A stretch of 64,000 bases of DNA from Mycobacterium palustre (GCF_002101785.1 NZ_LQPJ01000021.1:62001-126000); one strand, 5' to 3'; numbered from the stretch's first letter, positions 53,701 to 62,324 are shown. Notes: generated by a model not told the origin, from the letters alone. Translations and numbers: made by a program.

Positions 53701-53717
53701 ACTATCTTGACGATAGT
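53701..53717. promoter_or_regulatory. HxlR operator-like repeat ACTATC-ttgac-GATAGT
   Basis: A perfect 6-base-arm palindrome with a third ACTATC copy at 53720-53725, in an AT-rich stretch between the divergent epoxide hydrolase and HxlR genes. Such short repeats are typical operators of HxlR/MarR-type winged-helix regulators. Confidence 0.6.
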
Positions 53718-53746
53718 TTACTATCTATTTGATAAATCGTTTCGGC

Positions 53747-54154
53747 ATGGACCGTGACCCCGGGACCTGGTTACCGTACTGCCCCTACTACGCGGTGGCC
53801 GGCGAGATGCTGTCCCGCCGCTGGGCGCCCGCGGTGCTGCGCGCCTTGGTCACCGGCCCCAAGCGGTTCGGCGAGATCGCCGCGGCGATACCGGATATGA
53901 CCGACAAGCTGCTGTCTCAGCGGCTCAAGGATTTTGAAGAGCAGGGCTTGGTCGAGCGGTCCCTCGGCAGCGGTCGGCCGCCGCGGGTCGAGTACCGGTT
54001 GACAGAAAAGGGCGTCGAGCTCGGTGACATCCTGCTCGACGTCAATCGATGGGCGCTGAAGTGGATCGATCTGCCGGAGCGCCGACGCGCCACGCACGCG
54101 CCAGTAACCCGCCGATCACGATCCAACGCCGCCCAAGTGAAGGGAACGCAATGA
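53747..54154 (+). CDS. HxlR family transcriptional regulator
   Basis: 135 residues from the ATG at 53747 (an upstream TTG at 53729 would add six). HxlR signature CPYYAVAGEMLSRRWAPAVL (the family Cys at the N terminus), KRFGEIAAAIPDMTDKLLSQRL recognition region and YRLTEKGVEL wing. The terminal ~25 residues are basic. It is coupled by ATGA to a PPOX-type enzyme and divergent from the epoxide hydrolase. Confidence 0.92.
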   Translation: MDRDPGTWLPYCPYYAVAGEMLSRRWAPAVLRALVTGPKRFGEIAAAIPDMTDKLLSQRLKDFEEQGLVERSLGSGRPPRVEYRLTEKGVELGDILLDVNRWALKWIDLPERRRATHAPVTRRSRSNAAQVKGTQ

Positions 54155-54564
54155 AGCTCGACGACAACGCGCGCAGTTTCATCGGCCGCGGAGCCGACGC
54201 CACACTGGTCACGATCAACCCGGACGGCAGCCCGCAGGTGTCGGTCGTGTGGGTTGCCCTGCAGTCGACTCCCGAAGGCGACGAATTGGTCAGTGCGCAC
54301 CTAAGCGAATATCAGAAGACGCGCAACATCCGCCGGGACCCGCGCGTGGCCGTCACCATCCTGTCCAAGGACCACCCGGGGCAGCAGACCCCATATCTCT
54401 CGATCACCGGGTCGGCACGGATCGTCGAGGGCGGGGCCCCCGAACTGCTGACCGAACTGGCGGAGGTGATGCTCGGTTCCAGCGAGCACTTTCCCCCGCG
54501 CAATTCGCCGCCAGGGCTGCTGACCAGGATTCGCATCGAAAAGGTGGGCGGCCTCGGCGTCTAG
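54151..54564 (+). CDS. PPOX class (F420/FMN-dependent) oxidoreductase
   Basis: 137 residues of the split-beta-barrel family: TLVTINPDGSPQVSVVWVAL (~18-37), YQKTRNIRRDPRVAVTILSK (~64-83), LSITGSARIVEGG. Mycobacterial members bind F420 or FMN and reduce small substrates. The ATG overlaps the HxlR stop (ATGA), so the pair is one transcript. Confidence 0.9.
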   Translation: MKLDDNARSFIGRGADATLVTINPDGSPQVSVVWVALQSTPEGDELVSAHLSEYQKTRNIRRDPRVAVTILSKDHPGQQTPYLSITGSARIVEGGAPELLTELAEVMLGSSEHFPPRNSPPGLLTRIRIEKVGGLGV

Positions 54565-54567
54565 CCG

Positions 54568-55440
54568 TCATTCCGGCTGCCTTGGCGCCAACAGCTTTTC
54601 GGCGGCGGTGTAGGGATCGTCGTGGCCGTCGACCACCGCCTCGGCCAGCCGATCCAAATCCGGCTCGGTGCGCAGGCGGGTTTGCGCCAGCGACAGGATC
54701 TGCGCTCGGGCGCGCGCCAACCGCCGTTCCCGGCTGTCGGTTCGTCGATGATCGTCGATGGCGGCCATCAGCTCGGCGACGCCCTCGCCGCGCGCGGCGA
54801 CCAGGCTGACGATCGGGGCCTTGGTTTCGGCGCGCAAATCCCGGACCGTCTGTTCGGCGCCCTCCCGGTCGGCCTTGTTGACCGCGACGATGTCGGCCAC
54901 TTCCAGGACGCCGGCCTTGGCGGCTTGCACGGCGTCGCCCGCGCCGGGATTGAGGATGACGATGGTCGGGTCGGCGACCGCGGCGATTTCGACCTCCGAC
55001 TGGCCCACGCCGACGGTCTCCAGCAAGACGACGCCGTAACCGATCGCGCCGAGCAGCCGGATCGCCGCCGGGACCGCGGCGGCCAGGCCCCCGAGGTGGC
55101 CGCGGGTCGCCACCGAGCGGATCAGGACGTCAGAGTCGTTGATGTGCGCGGTCATTCGGATGCGATCACCGAGCAGCGCGCCACCGCTGAACGGCGACGA
55201 CGGGTCCACCGCGAGCACGGCCACGCGGGACCCGCGCGCCCGGTACGCGCCCACCAGGGCGGCGATCGTCGTCGACTTGCCCGCGCCCGGCGGTCCGGTG
55301 AGGCCTATCACGTCGATCGGTGCGGGCTCGACAACGGCGAGCACCTCGTCGCGCCGCTCGCTCTCGACGAGGCTGAGTAGCCGACCCGCCGCGCGCTGGG
55401 ATCCGTTGCGCGCGCTGGCGATCAGGTCGGCGATGGTCAT
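54568..55440 (-). CDS. meaB: MeaB-type GTPase (methylmalonyl-CoA mutase chaperone family)
   Basis: 290 residues. Walker A GPPGAGKST (49-57), DPSSPFSGGALLGDR (~80-92) and ETVGVGQSEVEIAAVADPT (~141-159) switch motifs, and NKAD (188-191) for guanine. MeaB proteins protect and reload B12-dependent acyl-CoA mutases. No mutase is visible in the window, and the gene is 3 bases after a thiolase, so it may serve an acyl-CoA mutase elsewhere. Confidence 0.9.
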   Translation of the reverse strand: MTIADLIASARNGSQRAAGRLLSLVESERRDEVLAVVEPAPIDVIGLTGPPGAGKSTTIAALVGAYRARGSRVAVLAVDPSSPFSGGALLGDRIRMTAHINDSDVLIRSVATRGHLGGLAAAVPAAIRLLGAIGYGVVLLETVGVGQSEVEIAAVADPTIVILNPGAGDAVQAAKAGVLEVADIVAVNKADREGAEQTVRDLRAETKAPIVSLVAARGEGVAELMAAIDDHRRTDSRERRLARARAQILSLAQTRLRTEPDLDRLAEAVVDGHDDPYTAAEKLLAPRQPE

Positions 55441-55443
55441 GCG

Positions 55444-56619
55444 CTACGGGGCCGGAACCTCGATGACGGTGGCCGAACCCATTCCGCCGCCCGCGCACAT
55501 GGCGGCGACACCGATTCCGCCTCCGCGGCGGCGCAATTCGTGCACCAGCGTAACCAACATCCGCGCGCCGGTCGCCGCCACGGGATGTCCCAGCGAGCAG
55601 CCGCTGCCGCTGACGTTGACCTTGTCGGGGTCCAAGTCGAGCAGCTTGATGGTGGCCACGCACATCGCCGCGAACGCCTCGTTGATTTCGAACAGGTCCA
55701 CGTCGGCGATCGAAAGGCCGCCTCGGGCAAGGGCTTTCGGGATGGCCTCCACGGGCGCCAGGCCGGTGATCGCGGGGTCGACCCCGACCGACGCCCAGGA
55801 CCGCACCGTGGCCAGCGCGGGCAGCCCCAGCGCGTCACTGGCGATGGTGAGCACCGCGGCGCCGTCGTTGGCGCCACAGGCGTTGCCCGCGGTGATCGAG
55901 AAGCCCTCGATCTCCGGATGCAGCGGCTTGAGCGCGGCCAGCTTCTCCATGCTGGTGTCACGGCGCGGATGCTCGTCGACCGCGAACAACCCGTGCGGCG
56001 TCTCGATGGGAACGATCTCTTCCTTGAAGCGGCCCTCGTCGATGGCCGCGATCGCGTTGCGGTGCGACCGCAGCGCCCACGCGTCCATCTCCTCGCGGCT
56101 CACCCCCGCCTTGACCGCGGCGTTCCAGCCCACGGTGATCGACATGTCGAGGTTCGGCGCGTCCGGCCGGTCGGGGTGCGTCGGGGGGAACCAGTCCACC
56201 CACTCGCCGTCGACCTGCATCCGCGACCGTGGCGACGTCGACGCCGAGTTCACCCCGCCGGCGATCACCAGTTGGTCCATGCCGGCGCGGACACTGGCGG
56301 CCGCGCTTTGCACGGCGGCCTGGCCGGCCGCGCAATGCCGGTTGTTGGCCAGCCCCGGCACCTGCGGCAGGCCCGCCGTGATGGCCGCGTGGCGGGCGAC
56401 CACGCCGCCCCCGTAGAGGCCCTCGCCCAGGACCACGTCGTCGACCTGGGTCGGGTCCAGCTCCTTCGCCGCCTCGCTGACCACATGGTTGGCTAGGTCG
56501 AACGCGCTGGTATCGCGCAGCGTCCCCTTCTTGGCGGTGCCGATGGGGGTGCGCAGGGCGGACACGATGAGGGCTTCGGGCACGGGTTTCTCCAGTTCGG
56601 CGAGCATATTGCGGGGCAT
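55444..56619 (-). CDS. Acetyl-CoA acetyltransferase / thiolase
   Basis: 391 residues, with Cys in NRHCAAGQ (~96), NEAFAAMC, GSGCSLGHPVAATG (His ~350) and CAGGGMGSAT (Cys ~380). A normal degradative thiolase. The ATG at 56619 is only 3 bases from the operator palindrome, so an ATG four codons later (56607) may be the true start. Co-transcribed with meaB. Confidence 0.92.
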   Translation of the reverse strand: MPRNMLAELEKPVPEALIVSALRTPIGTAKKGTLRDTSAFDLANHVVSEAAKELDPTQVDDVVLGEGLYGGGVVARHAAITAGLPQVPGLANNRHCAAGQAAVQSAAASVRAGMDQLVIAGGVNSASTSPRSRMQVDGEWVDWFPPTHPDRPDAPNLDMSITVGWNAAVKAGVSREEMDAWALRSHRNAIAAIDEGRFKEEIVPIETPHGLFAVDEHPRRDTSMEKLAALKPLHPEIEGFSITAGNACGANDGAAVLTIASDALGLPALATVRSWASVGVDPAITGLAPVEAIPKALARGGLSIADVDLFEINEAFAAMCVATIKLLDLDPDKVNVSGSGCSLGHPVAATGARMLVTLVHELRRRGGGIGVAAMCAGGGMGSATVIEVPAP

Positions 56620-56622
56620 TGC

Positions 56623-56637
56623 GAGAACATTATTCTC
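56623..56637. promoter_or_regulatory. Operator palindrome GAGAAC-att-ATTCTC
   Basis: One symmetry mismatch in the 6+3+6 palindrome. It lies just before the thiolase start and 85 bases before the divergent hydrolase at 56723. Same form as the sites at 18531, 25850, 26693 and 61914. Confidence 0.6.
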
Positions 56638-56722
56638 TCATTTCGAGAGTACGAGTTGCAAGGAGACCGGCTCCCGGGCGCGCCGGCGCGCGGCGGCGTC
56701 ACGGGTTTGCGATGGTGGGTGG

Positions 56723-57595
56723 ATGACTCAGGGGATGATCGCGGTCCCGGGCGGAAACGTCTGGTTCGCGCGGGTCGGGGGCGGAACCGGCCTTCCCCTG
56801 CTGGCGGTACACGGCGGCCCCGGATTACCACACGACTACATGATTTCCCTGCGGCGCTTGGCCGACGAGCGGGAGGTCATCTTCTGGGATCAGCTGGGGT
56901 GCGGGAGGTCCGAACGGCCGTCTGCTACCCAACTGTGGACGATGGAACGCGCGGTCGCCGAAATGGACGCCGTGGTGAAGGCCCTGGGCCTGAACCGGTT
57001 CCACATCTTCGGCAATTCGTGGGGCGGGATGCTGGCCCAGCAGTACGCCTTGGATGTGCCCTCGGGCGCGGCCAGCCTGACCATCTCCAACAGCTTTGCA
57101 TCGATTCCCGAGTTCTCGAAGACGGTGGCCCGCTTGAAGTCCGAGCTCGACCCGGCGACTCAATCAGCCATTGACCGCCATGAAGCGGCGGGCACCCTCT
57201 ACGCGCCGGAATACCGGGCCGCGATCCGCACCTGGAACGAAACTCATCTGTGCCGCGTTCGTCCGTGGCCGCCCGAGCTCGAGGGCGCGTTCCGGACCAT
57301 GAACAACGAGCTCTACCGGACCATGTTCGGGCCGAGCAACTTTCGCATCGTGGGCACCATCCGCGGCTGGGACGTGCTCGACCGGCTGGTCAAAATCGCC
57401 GTGCCGACGCTGATCCTGGCGGCCCGGTATGACGAATGCGTTCCCGAGCACATGTGGGAAATGCACACGCGCATACCGGATTCGCGATTCGAGCTGTTCG
57501 AGTCCACCGCCCACATGCCGTTCATCGAGGAGCCGGAGAAGTTCGATCGCGTGATGCGGGACTTTTTGGCCGCGCACGACGCGGCGCGGGCGTAA
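56723..57595 (+). CDS. Proline iminopeptidase-like alpha/beta hydrolase
   Basis: 290 residues. HGGPGLPHDYM (~31-41), WDQLGCGRSERP (~58), nucleophile GNSWGGMLAQQYA (Ser ~98) and AARYDECVPEHM (acid ~232), STAHMPFIEEPE (His ~265). HGGPG plus GxSWGG is characteristic of proline iminopeptidases and related amidases. It stands alone and is divergent from the thiolase/meaB operon across a shared palindrome. Confidence 0.88.
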   Translation: MTQGMIAVPGGNVWFARVGGGTGLPLLAVHGGPGLPHDYMISLRRLADEREVIFWDQLGCGRSERPSATQLWTMERAVAEMDAVVKALGLNRFHIFGNSWGGMLAQQYALDVPSGAASLTISNSFASIPEFSKTVARLKSELDPATQSAIDRHEAAGTLYAPEYRAAIRTWNETHLCRVRPWPPELEGAFRTMNNELYRTMFGPSNFRIVGTIRGWDVLDRLVKIAVPTLILAARYDECVPEHMWEMHTRIPDSRFELFESTAHMPFIEEPEKFDRVMRDFLAAHDAARA

Positions 57596-57664
57596 CGGTG
57601 CTGCGAAAAGTCACGCGGAAAATCGCAGTGGCGTCGCGCCCGCGACGGGCAGGCCACCAGCGCG

Positions 57665-58432
57665 TCAGTTCTTGCCGGCGTTGAGCTTGGCAATGATCGA
57701 GCGGAAGTCTTCGGTCGTGAAGGACTGGTGCTCGGCCGAAAGCGCATAGTCCAGGCTGGCCAGCACCGCGCGCTCGAGATGAATGTTGAGCACCCGCTTG
57801 GTGCTCTCGACCGCCTGCTGGGGCAGCTCCAGAATCTTCTTGGCGCAGGCGATGGCCTCGGCCAGCGGGTCGGCGACGACATGATTGGCCAACCCCACTT
57901 CGACGGCGCGTTGGGCGCTGATCCGCGCGCCGGTCAGCGCGTACTCCTTGGCGAGCAGCAGGCTGATGTGCAGCGGCCAGGTCAACGGCCCGCCGTCGGC
58001 GGCGACGAGCCCCACCTGCACGTGCGGATCGGCGAGGTACGCGTCCTCGGCGATGTAGACAATGTCGCTCAGCGCCACCAGGCTGCAGCCCAGCCCGACG
58101 GCCGGCCCGTTCACCGCGGCCACCACCGGGATTCGGCAGCGCGCCATGCCCAGCACGATCTCCCGCCCGTCGCGGATGGTCTTGGCGCGCAGGTCCGCGT
58201 CGTTCGCCAGCTCCTGCAGGTACGCGAAGTCGCCGCCGGCCGAAAACGCCCTGCCGGCCCCGGTGATCACCGCGGCGCGGGCCGTGGGGTCGTCGGTCAA
58301 ACGCTGCCACAAGCGCGCGAGCCCGACGTGCAGGTCGTCGTTGACCGAGTTGAGCGAATCCGGGCGGTTCAGGGTGATGATCCGCAGCGGCCCGTCGGCG
58401 CGGACGTCGATTTCGGTTGGCATGTCGTACAT
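57665..58432 (-). CDS. Enoyl-CoA hydratase/isomerase family protein
   Basis: 255 residues. Crotonase fold with AGRAFSAGGDFAYL (~60), oxyanion region AAVNGPAVGLGCSLVALSD (~106-124) and DPHVQVGLVAADGGPLTWP (~132-150). The usual second catalytic Glu is not present at the GLVAADGG site, as in several EchA paralogs. Last gene of the FadD-FadE-FadE operon, 57 bases after the FadE. It probably hydrates or isomerises an enoyl-CoA. Confidence 0.9.
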   Translation of the reverse strand: MYDMPTEIDVRADGPLRIITLNRPDSLNSVNDDLHVGLARLWQRLTDDPTARAAVITGAGRAFSAGGDFAYLQELANDADLRAKTIRDGREIVLGMARCRIPVVAAVNGPAVGLGCSLVALSDIVYIAEDAYLADPHVQVGLVAADGGPLTWPLHISLLLAKEYALTGARISAQRAVEVGLANHVVADPLAEAIACAKKILELPQQAVESTKRVLNIHLERAVLASLDYALSAEHQSFTTEDFRSIIAKLNAGKN

Positions 58433-58489
58433 GTCAGACTCCTTCTATGGTCGTGACCCGCTTCACCCGAGCTTCGCCCGCGTTCGCGA

Positions 58490-59587
58490 TCACTCCAACA
58501 GTCCCAAGATTCGCGACGCGATGATGTTCTTCTGTATCTGCGAGGTTCCACCCATCACGCTCTGCGCGCGGCTGTACAGGTAGGCGCTCAACAGGTCCGG
58601 GTCGCGGGTGCCCGCGACCGCCAGCGCGGCGTGCCCGACGGATTGTTCGACCCAGGTCATCAGCAGCTTGTCGAGCGATCCCTCGGGCCCGTGCGACACG
58701 CCGTCCAGCTGTTCGGAAAGGCGCCGCCGGACGTGGTGGGTCAGCATCTCGGACTCCACCGCGGCCCAGGCCAGCTCCTCGGGCACCGGGCCGTCGCGAT
58801 CATCCCAGCGCGCGAACAGGTCTCGGACCAGCTTGCCGTACCGGGCCGCGTAACCGAGGGTGGCGGGTTCGCGCTCGTGTCCGACGACGGTCATGGCGAC
58901 GGCCCACCCTTCGCCGGGCGCGCCGACCATCCGATCCGCCGGCACTCTGGCGCCGTCTAAAAACACCTGACCGAACTCGTTGGTGACCCCGTTCATCATG
59001 CGCAGCGGGCGCTGTTGCACCCCGGGCTGTTTCATCTCGAGGACGAACGCCGACAGCCCGCGGTGACGCTTGGCCTCGGGGTCGGTGCGGGCCAACAGCA
59101 GGCACCAGTCGGCGACGTCGGAGTAGCTGGTCCAAATCTTGTGCCCGTGGACTACATACGTGTCGCCCTCGAGGGTGGCGGTGGTGGTCAGCGACGCCAG
59201 ATCCGAGCCGGCGCCGGGTTCGCTGAAGCCCTGGCACCATCGCTCGGTGCCGTTGATGATGCCGGGCAGGAACCGCTTGCGCAATTCCTCGCCGGCATGG
59301 CGACCGATGCCGTAGACGAGGTAGCCGACGCTGGGGCGCGGCGGGGCGCCGGCGCGCACCAGTTCTTCGTCGACGATGACGTCGTAGACGGGCGGCAGGT
59401 CTTGGCCGCCGTAGTCGCGAGGCCAGGACAGGCCGAAGAAGCCGTTGTCGTACAAGGCGCGATGCCAGTCGGCCATGCGCTGCCAGTATTCGTCTCCCGA
59501 CCCGGAGTATCGCTTGGCGTTCTTTGAAAGCCAACGGCGCAGCCGCTCCCTGAAGGCGGCCTCGTCGGGCGAATCACGAAAGTCCAA
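58490..59587 (-). CDS. Acyl-CoA dehydrogenase, large subunit of a pair
   Basis: 365 residues. FGLSWPRDYGGQDLPP (~52), WCQGFSEPGAGSDLASLTTT (~116), YVVHGHKIWTSYS (~145), MGGTSQIQKNIIASRILGL end. It overlaps the upstream FadE-like gene by 14 bases; together they look like an alpha2beta2 dehydrogenase, as with the 22335/23427 pair. Confidence 0.92.
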   Translation of the reverse strand: MDFRDSPDEAAFRERLRRWLSKNAKRYSGSGDEYWQRMADWHRALYDNGFFGLSWPRDYGGQDLPPVYDVIVDEELVRAGAPPRPSVGYLVYGIGRHAGEELRKRFLPGIINGTERWCQGFSEPGAGSDLASLTTTATLEGDTYVVHGHKIWTSYSDVADWCLLLARTDPEAKRHRGLSAFVLEMKQPGVQQRPLRMMNGVTNEFGQVFLDGARVPADRMVGAPGEGWAVAMTVVGHEREPATLGYAARYGKLVRDLFARWDDRDGPVPEELAWAAVESEMLTHHVRRRLSEQLDGVSHGPEGSLDKLLMTWVEQSVGHAALAVAGTRDPDLLSAYLYSRAQSVMGGTSQIQKNIIASRILGLLE

Positions 59588-60479
59588 AGTCGATCTCCTT
59601 ACATGTGACCGGCCACAACTCGGTCGATGTGAGCGCGCGCCGCAGGTAGACGTGGATCAGGCAGTCCCAGGTGTTGCCGATGCCGCCGTGCACCTGCACG
59701 GCGGTCTCGCAGACGGTGCGGGTGGCGCGCGCGCAGTAGACCTTGGCGACCTGAGCGGCCCGAATGGCCTCGGCGGGCGCCAGCTCGTCGACGGCCCAGG
59801 CGGCGTGGCGCAGCACGCTGACCGAACCCTCAATCAGGGCAAGGCTTTCCGCCAACAGGTGGGCGACGGCCTGATAGGAGCCGATCGTCTTGCCGTATTG
59901 CTCGCGGATTTTCGCGTAGTCGCAGGCGACGGCGTGCGCGCCGCGGGCGATACCGACCAGGTCCGCGGAGGTGGTGACAAGCGCGAGGGCCAGCCATCGC
60001 GCCGACGCGTCGGGGCCCACCTGACCGAGCGGTTGCGGCGAGCCCGCCGGCTGCGCCTCGGTCCGGGTCAGGTCCGCGCCGCCGTTGCCCGGCCCCACTC
60101 CCGTCGCCAAAACCGTGGCGTCGCAAAGCGATAACGCCCTGTTGGCGCCCCGGGCGTCGATCACCCGGCCGTCGACCGCGATGGTCGCCGTCCGGGCGTC
60201 GGTAGCGACGTGACGCGCCAGGTCGTCGGCCAGCACCGGCCCGAGAAACGGCGCGTCGACCAGCCGCCGCCCGAACTCCTCGGCGACGATGGCCACTTCG
60301 ACGCCGGAAGCCCCGTCGGAACGCAGCGAACGCCAGCCCGTCGTCTCGATCTGCCTGTCCAGCCGCGCGGTTCGGCTCGCGTCGTCGAGGTCCTGCACCG
60401 CCCCCGGTCCGAGGTCGTCGGCCAGCTTGGCCGCGGCGTCCCGCAGTTGCTGCTGTTCAGACGTCAGACGTACATCCAT
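59574..60479 (-). CDS. Acyl-CoA dehydrogenase, short subunit of a pair
   Basis: 301 residues, shorter than a full FadE. C-terminal domain features: YAKIREQYGKTIGSYQAVAH (~190-209) and VQVHGGIGNTWDCLIHVYLR (~265-284). The N-terminal part (MDVRLTSEQQQLRDAAAKLA) is normal. It overlaps the acyl-CoA synthetase by 23 bases and its partner FadE by 14, so stoichiometric expression is likely. Confidence 0.9.
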   Translation of the reverse strand: MDVRLTSEQQQLRDAAAKLADDLGPGAVQDLDDASRTARLDRQIETTGWRSLRSDGASGVEVAIVAEEFGRRLVDAPFLGPVLADDLARHVATDARTATIAVDGRVIDARGANRALSLCDATVLATGVGPGNGGADLTRTEAQPAGSPQPLGQVGPDASARWLALALVTTSADLVGIARGAHAVACDYAKIREQYGKTIGSYQAVAHLLAESLALIEGSVSVLRHAAWAVDELAPAEAIRAAQVAKVYCARATRTVCETAVQVHGGIGNTWDCLIHVYLRRALTSTELWPVTCKEIDFGLS

Positions 60480-61863
60480 ACCTCTCCTTGAGCGCTCGGC
60501 GCAGCACCTTGCCCGAGGGCAGGCGCGGTATATCGTCCACGAACACGACGCGGCTCAGGCGCTTGTAGGACGCGAGCCGCGCCTGCACCAGGGCGGTGAG
60601 CTCGGCGGCGTCCACCGGCACGCGCGCGGCGACGGCGGCGACGATCGCCTCGCCGTTGACGGCGTCGGGAACACCGAACACCGCGCAGTCATTGACCGCC
60701 GGGTGCGCCTGCAACACCGCCTCGATTTCGGCCGGCGCGACCTGGAAGCCGCGCACCTTGATCATCTCCTTGAGGCGGTCGGTGATTCGCAGCCACCCGT
60801 CCCGGTCCAGCCAACCGATGTCACCGGTGCGATACCAGCCGTCGCGCAGCGCCTCGGCGGTCGTCTCGGACGGAAGGTAGCCGGCCATAAGCGACAACGA
60901 CCGCGCCTGGATCTCGCCGACCTCCCCCGGGCCGACCGGCTCGCCGGTGTCCAGCGAGACCACCCGCAAATCCACGCCCGGCACCGGGCGCCCCACGGAG
61001 TCCAGCCGGGCCTTATCGAGCGGGTTGCACGCGATGACGGGCAATTCCGTTGTGCCGTAAGCGGGGAGCCATCCGACGCCGGTCCGCCGGGTGACCGTCT
61101 CGGCGACGCCGGGACTGACCGGCGTGGCCCCCCACATGATGAACCGCAGCGACGACAGGTCGTAGGACTCGAGCGCGGGGTGCGAGGCCATGGCCAGCGC
61201 GATGGGCGCAACCGCCATTTCGACTGTGATGCGGTCGTTTTCGATGTGATGCAGCATCCGGTCGATGTCGAAACGAGGATGCAGCCGCAGCCAGGCGCCG
61301 GTCCGTAGCGCGGTGAGGGTGTTGAGCAGGCCGAGGATGTGGGACGGGGGCGTGGCGATTTGGATGCGGTCGCGCCGCGTCAGTCCCAGCGCATCGCGCC
61401 AGTGCCCCACGGCCTCTGCCAACGACGCGTGGGTATGCCGGACCGCCTTGGGCAGGCCGGTGGTGCCGGAACTGAAGACCAGCACGGCGTCGCACGTGCA
61501 CGGCGGGCGCCCCGAAACCACCGGCTCGCCGGGTCCGATCGGCTCGTCGAGGTGCAGCATCGGCATCAGCCCGGCCAGCACGGGGTGGTCGCCGACGGCG
61601 TGCGCGGGGTTCGTGATTGCGAGCGCCTGCTCGACCTCGTCGCGCTTCCACGCGGGGCTGACGAGCACCGCGGTGGCGCCCAGCCGCCAGATCGCCAGCA
61701 CCACGGCCACGAACTCCGGCCGATTGGACGCCATGACCGCGACCCGCTGCCCCGCGCCGACACCTCGCTTGGTCAGCGCGGCCGCCAGGCCGTCGGCCAG
61801 CGCGTCGAGCTCGGGCGCGCCGAATCGCCGGTCCTCGAAGACGAGCGCCGGCGGCTCGGCCAC
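60457..61863 (-). CDS. AMP-dependent acyl-CoA synthetase (FadD type)
   Basis: 468 residues, somewhat short for the family. AMP-binding signature FSSGTTGLPKA (130-140), AYGTTELPVIA (~275), DGWYRTGDIGWLDRDGW (~355), VRGFQVAPAEIE (~383), PSGKVLRR with the catalytic Lys (~453). It activates a carboxylic acid to a CoA ester. First gene of the FadD-FadE-FadE-EchA operon; it starts at GTG 50 bases from a perfect shared palindrome. Confidence 0.93.
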   Translation of the reverse strand: MAEPPALVFEDRRFGAPELDALADGLAAALTKRGVGAGQRVAVMASNRPEFVAVVLAIWRLGATAVLVSPAWKRDEVEQALAITNPAHAVGDHPVLAGLMPMLHLDEPIGPGEPVVSGRPPCTCDAVLVFSSGTTGLPKAVRHTHASLAEAVGHWRDALGLTRRDRIQIATPPSHILGLLNTLTALRTGAWLRLHPRFDIDRMLHHIENDRITVEMAVAPIALAMASHPALESYDLSSLRFIMWGATPVSPGVAETVTRRTGVGWLPAYGTTELPVIACNPLDKARLDSVGRPVPGVDLRVVSLDTGEPVGPGEVGEIQARSLSLMAGYLPSETTAEALRDGWYRTGDIGWLDRDGWLRITDRLKEMIKVRGFQVAPAEIEAVLQAHPAVNDCAVFGVPDAVNGEAIVAAVAARVPVDAAELTALVQARLASYKRLSRVVFVDDIPRLPSGKVLRRALKERYGCTSDV

Positions 61864-61913
61864 GTCGGTCCCTCCCAGCAGTCCGGGTGTTTGAGAAGAT
61901 CCTATCGCCTAGC

Positions 61914-61928
61914 GAGAATAGTATTCTC
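61914..61928. promoter_or_regulatory. Perfect operator palindrome GAGAAT-agt-ATTCTC
   Basis: Identical over all 15 bases to the site at 25850 beside the TetR gene, 36 kb away. It sits between the divergent FadD operon and the [2Fe-2S] ferredoxin gene. Confidence 0.72.
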
Positions 61929-61963
61929 TATACTGAAGAACGCAAGTACGGGAGGGGGCGGTC

Positions 61964-62305
61964 ATGGCGACGGTCACCCGGACCATCGAGGAGAGCCAAC
62001 GGGTGACAGATCCCGCATCAAACGGCGCCCAGGCGGGCACGGTGACGATCCACCTCGACCGCAAGACGGTGTCGGTGTCGTTGGTTCCCGGCGAGACCCT
62101 TCTGGAGAGCGCGCGACGGGCCGGCCTGGATCCGCCGTTCAACTGCGAGGCCGGCAACTGCGGCACCTGCATGGCCAGGCTGCTCGAAGGCCACGCGACG
62201 ATGCGGGTCAACGATGCTCTCGAAGACGACGAGGTGGCCGAGGGTTACATTCTGACGTGCCAGGGCGTGCCGGACACCGATTCGGTCGTAGTGCGCTACG
62301 AGTAG
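61964..62305 (+). CDS. Plant-type [2Fe-2S] ferredoxin
   Basis: 113 residues. Cluster ligands CEAGNCGTC (C-x4-C-x2-C, ~65-73) and LTCQG (~100), with GETLLESARRAGLDPPFN before. It has an extra ~25-residue polar N terminus. This is the ferredoxin type that serves Rieske oxygenases and KshB-like reductases, but no reductase domain is attached. It is divergent from the FadD operon and followed after 19 bases by a DUF4286-like gene. Confidence 0.92.
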   Translation: MATVTRTIEESQRVTDPASNGAQAGTVTIHLDRKTVSVSLVPGETLLESARRAGLDPPFNCEAGNCGTCMARLLEGHATMRVNDALEDDEVAEGYILTCQGVPDTDSVVVRYE

Positions 62306-62324
62306 CGACAGAGAGGTTGCGACG

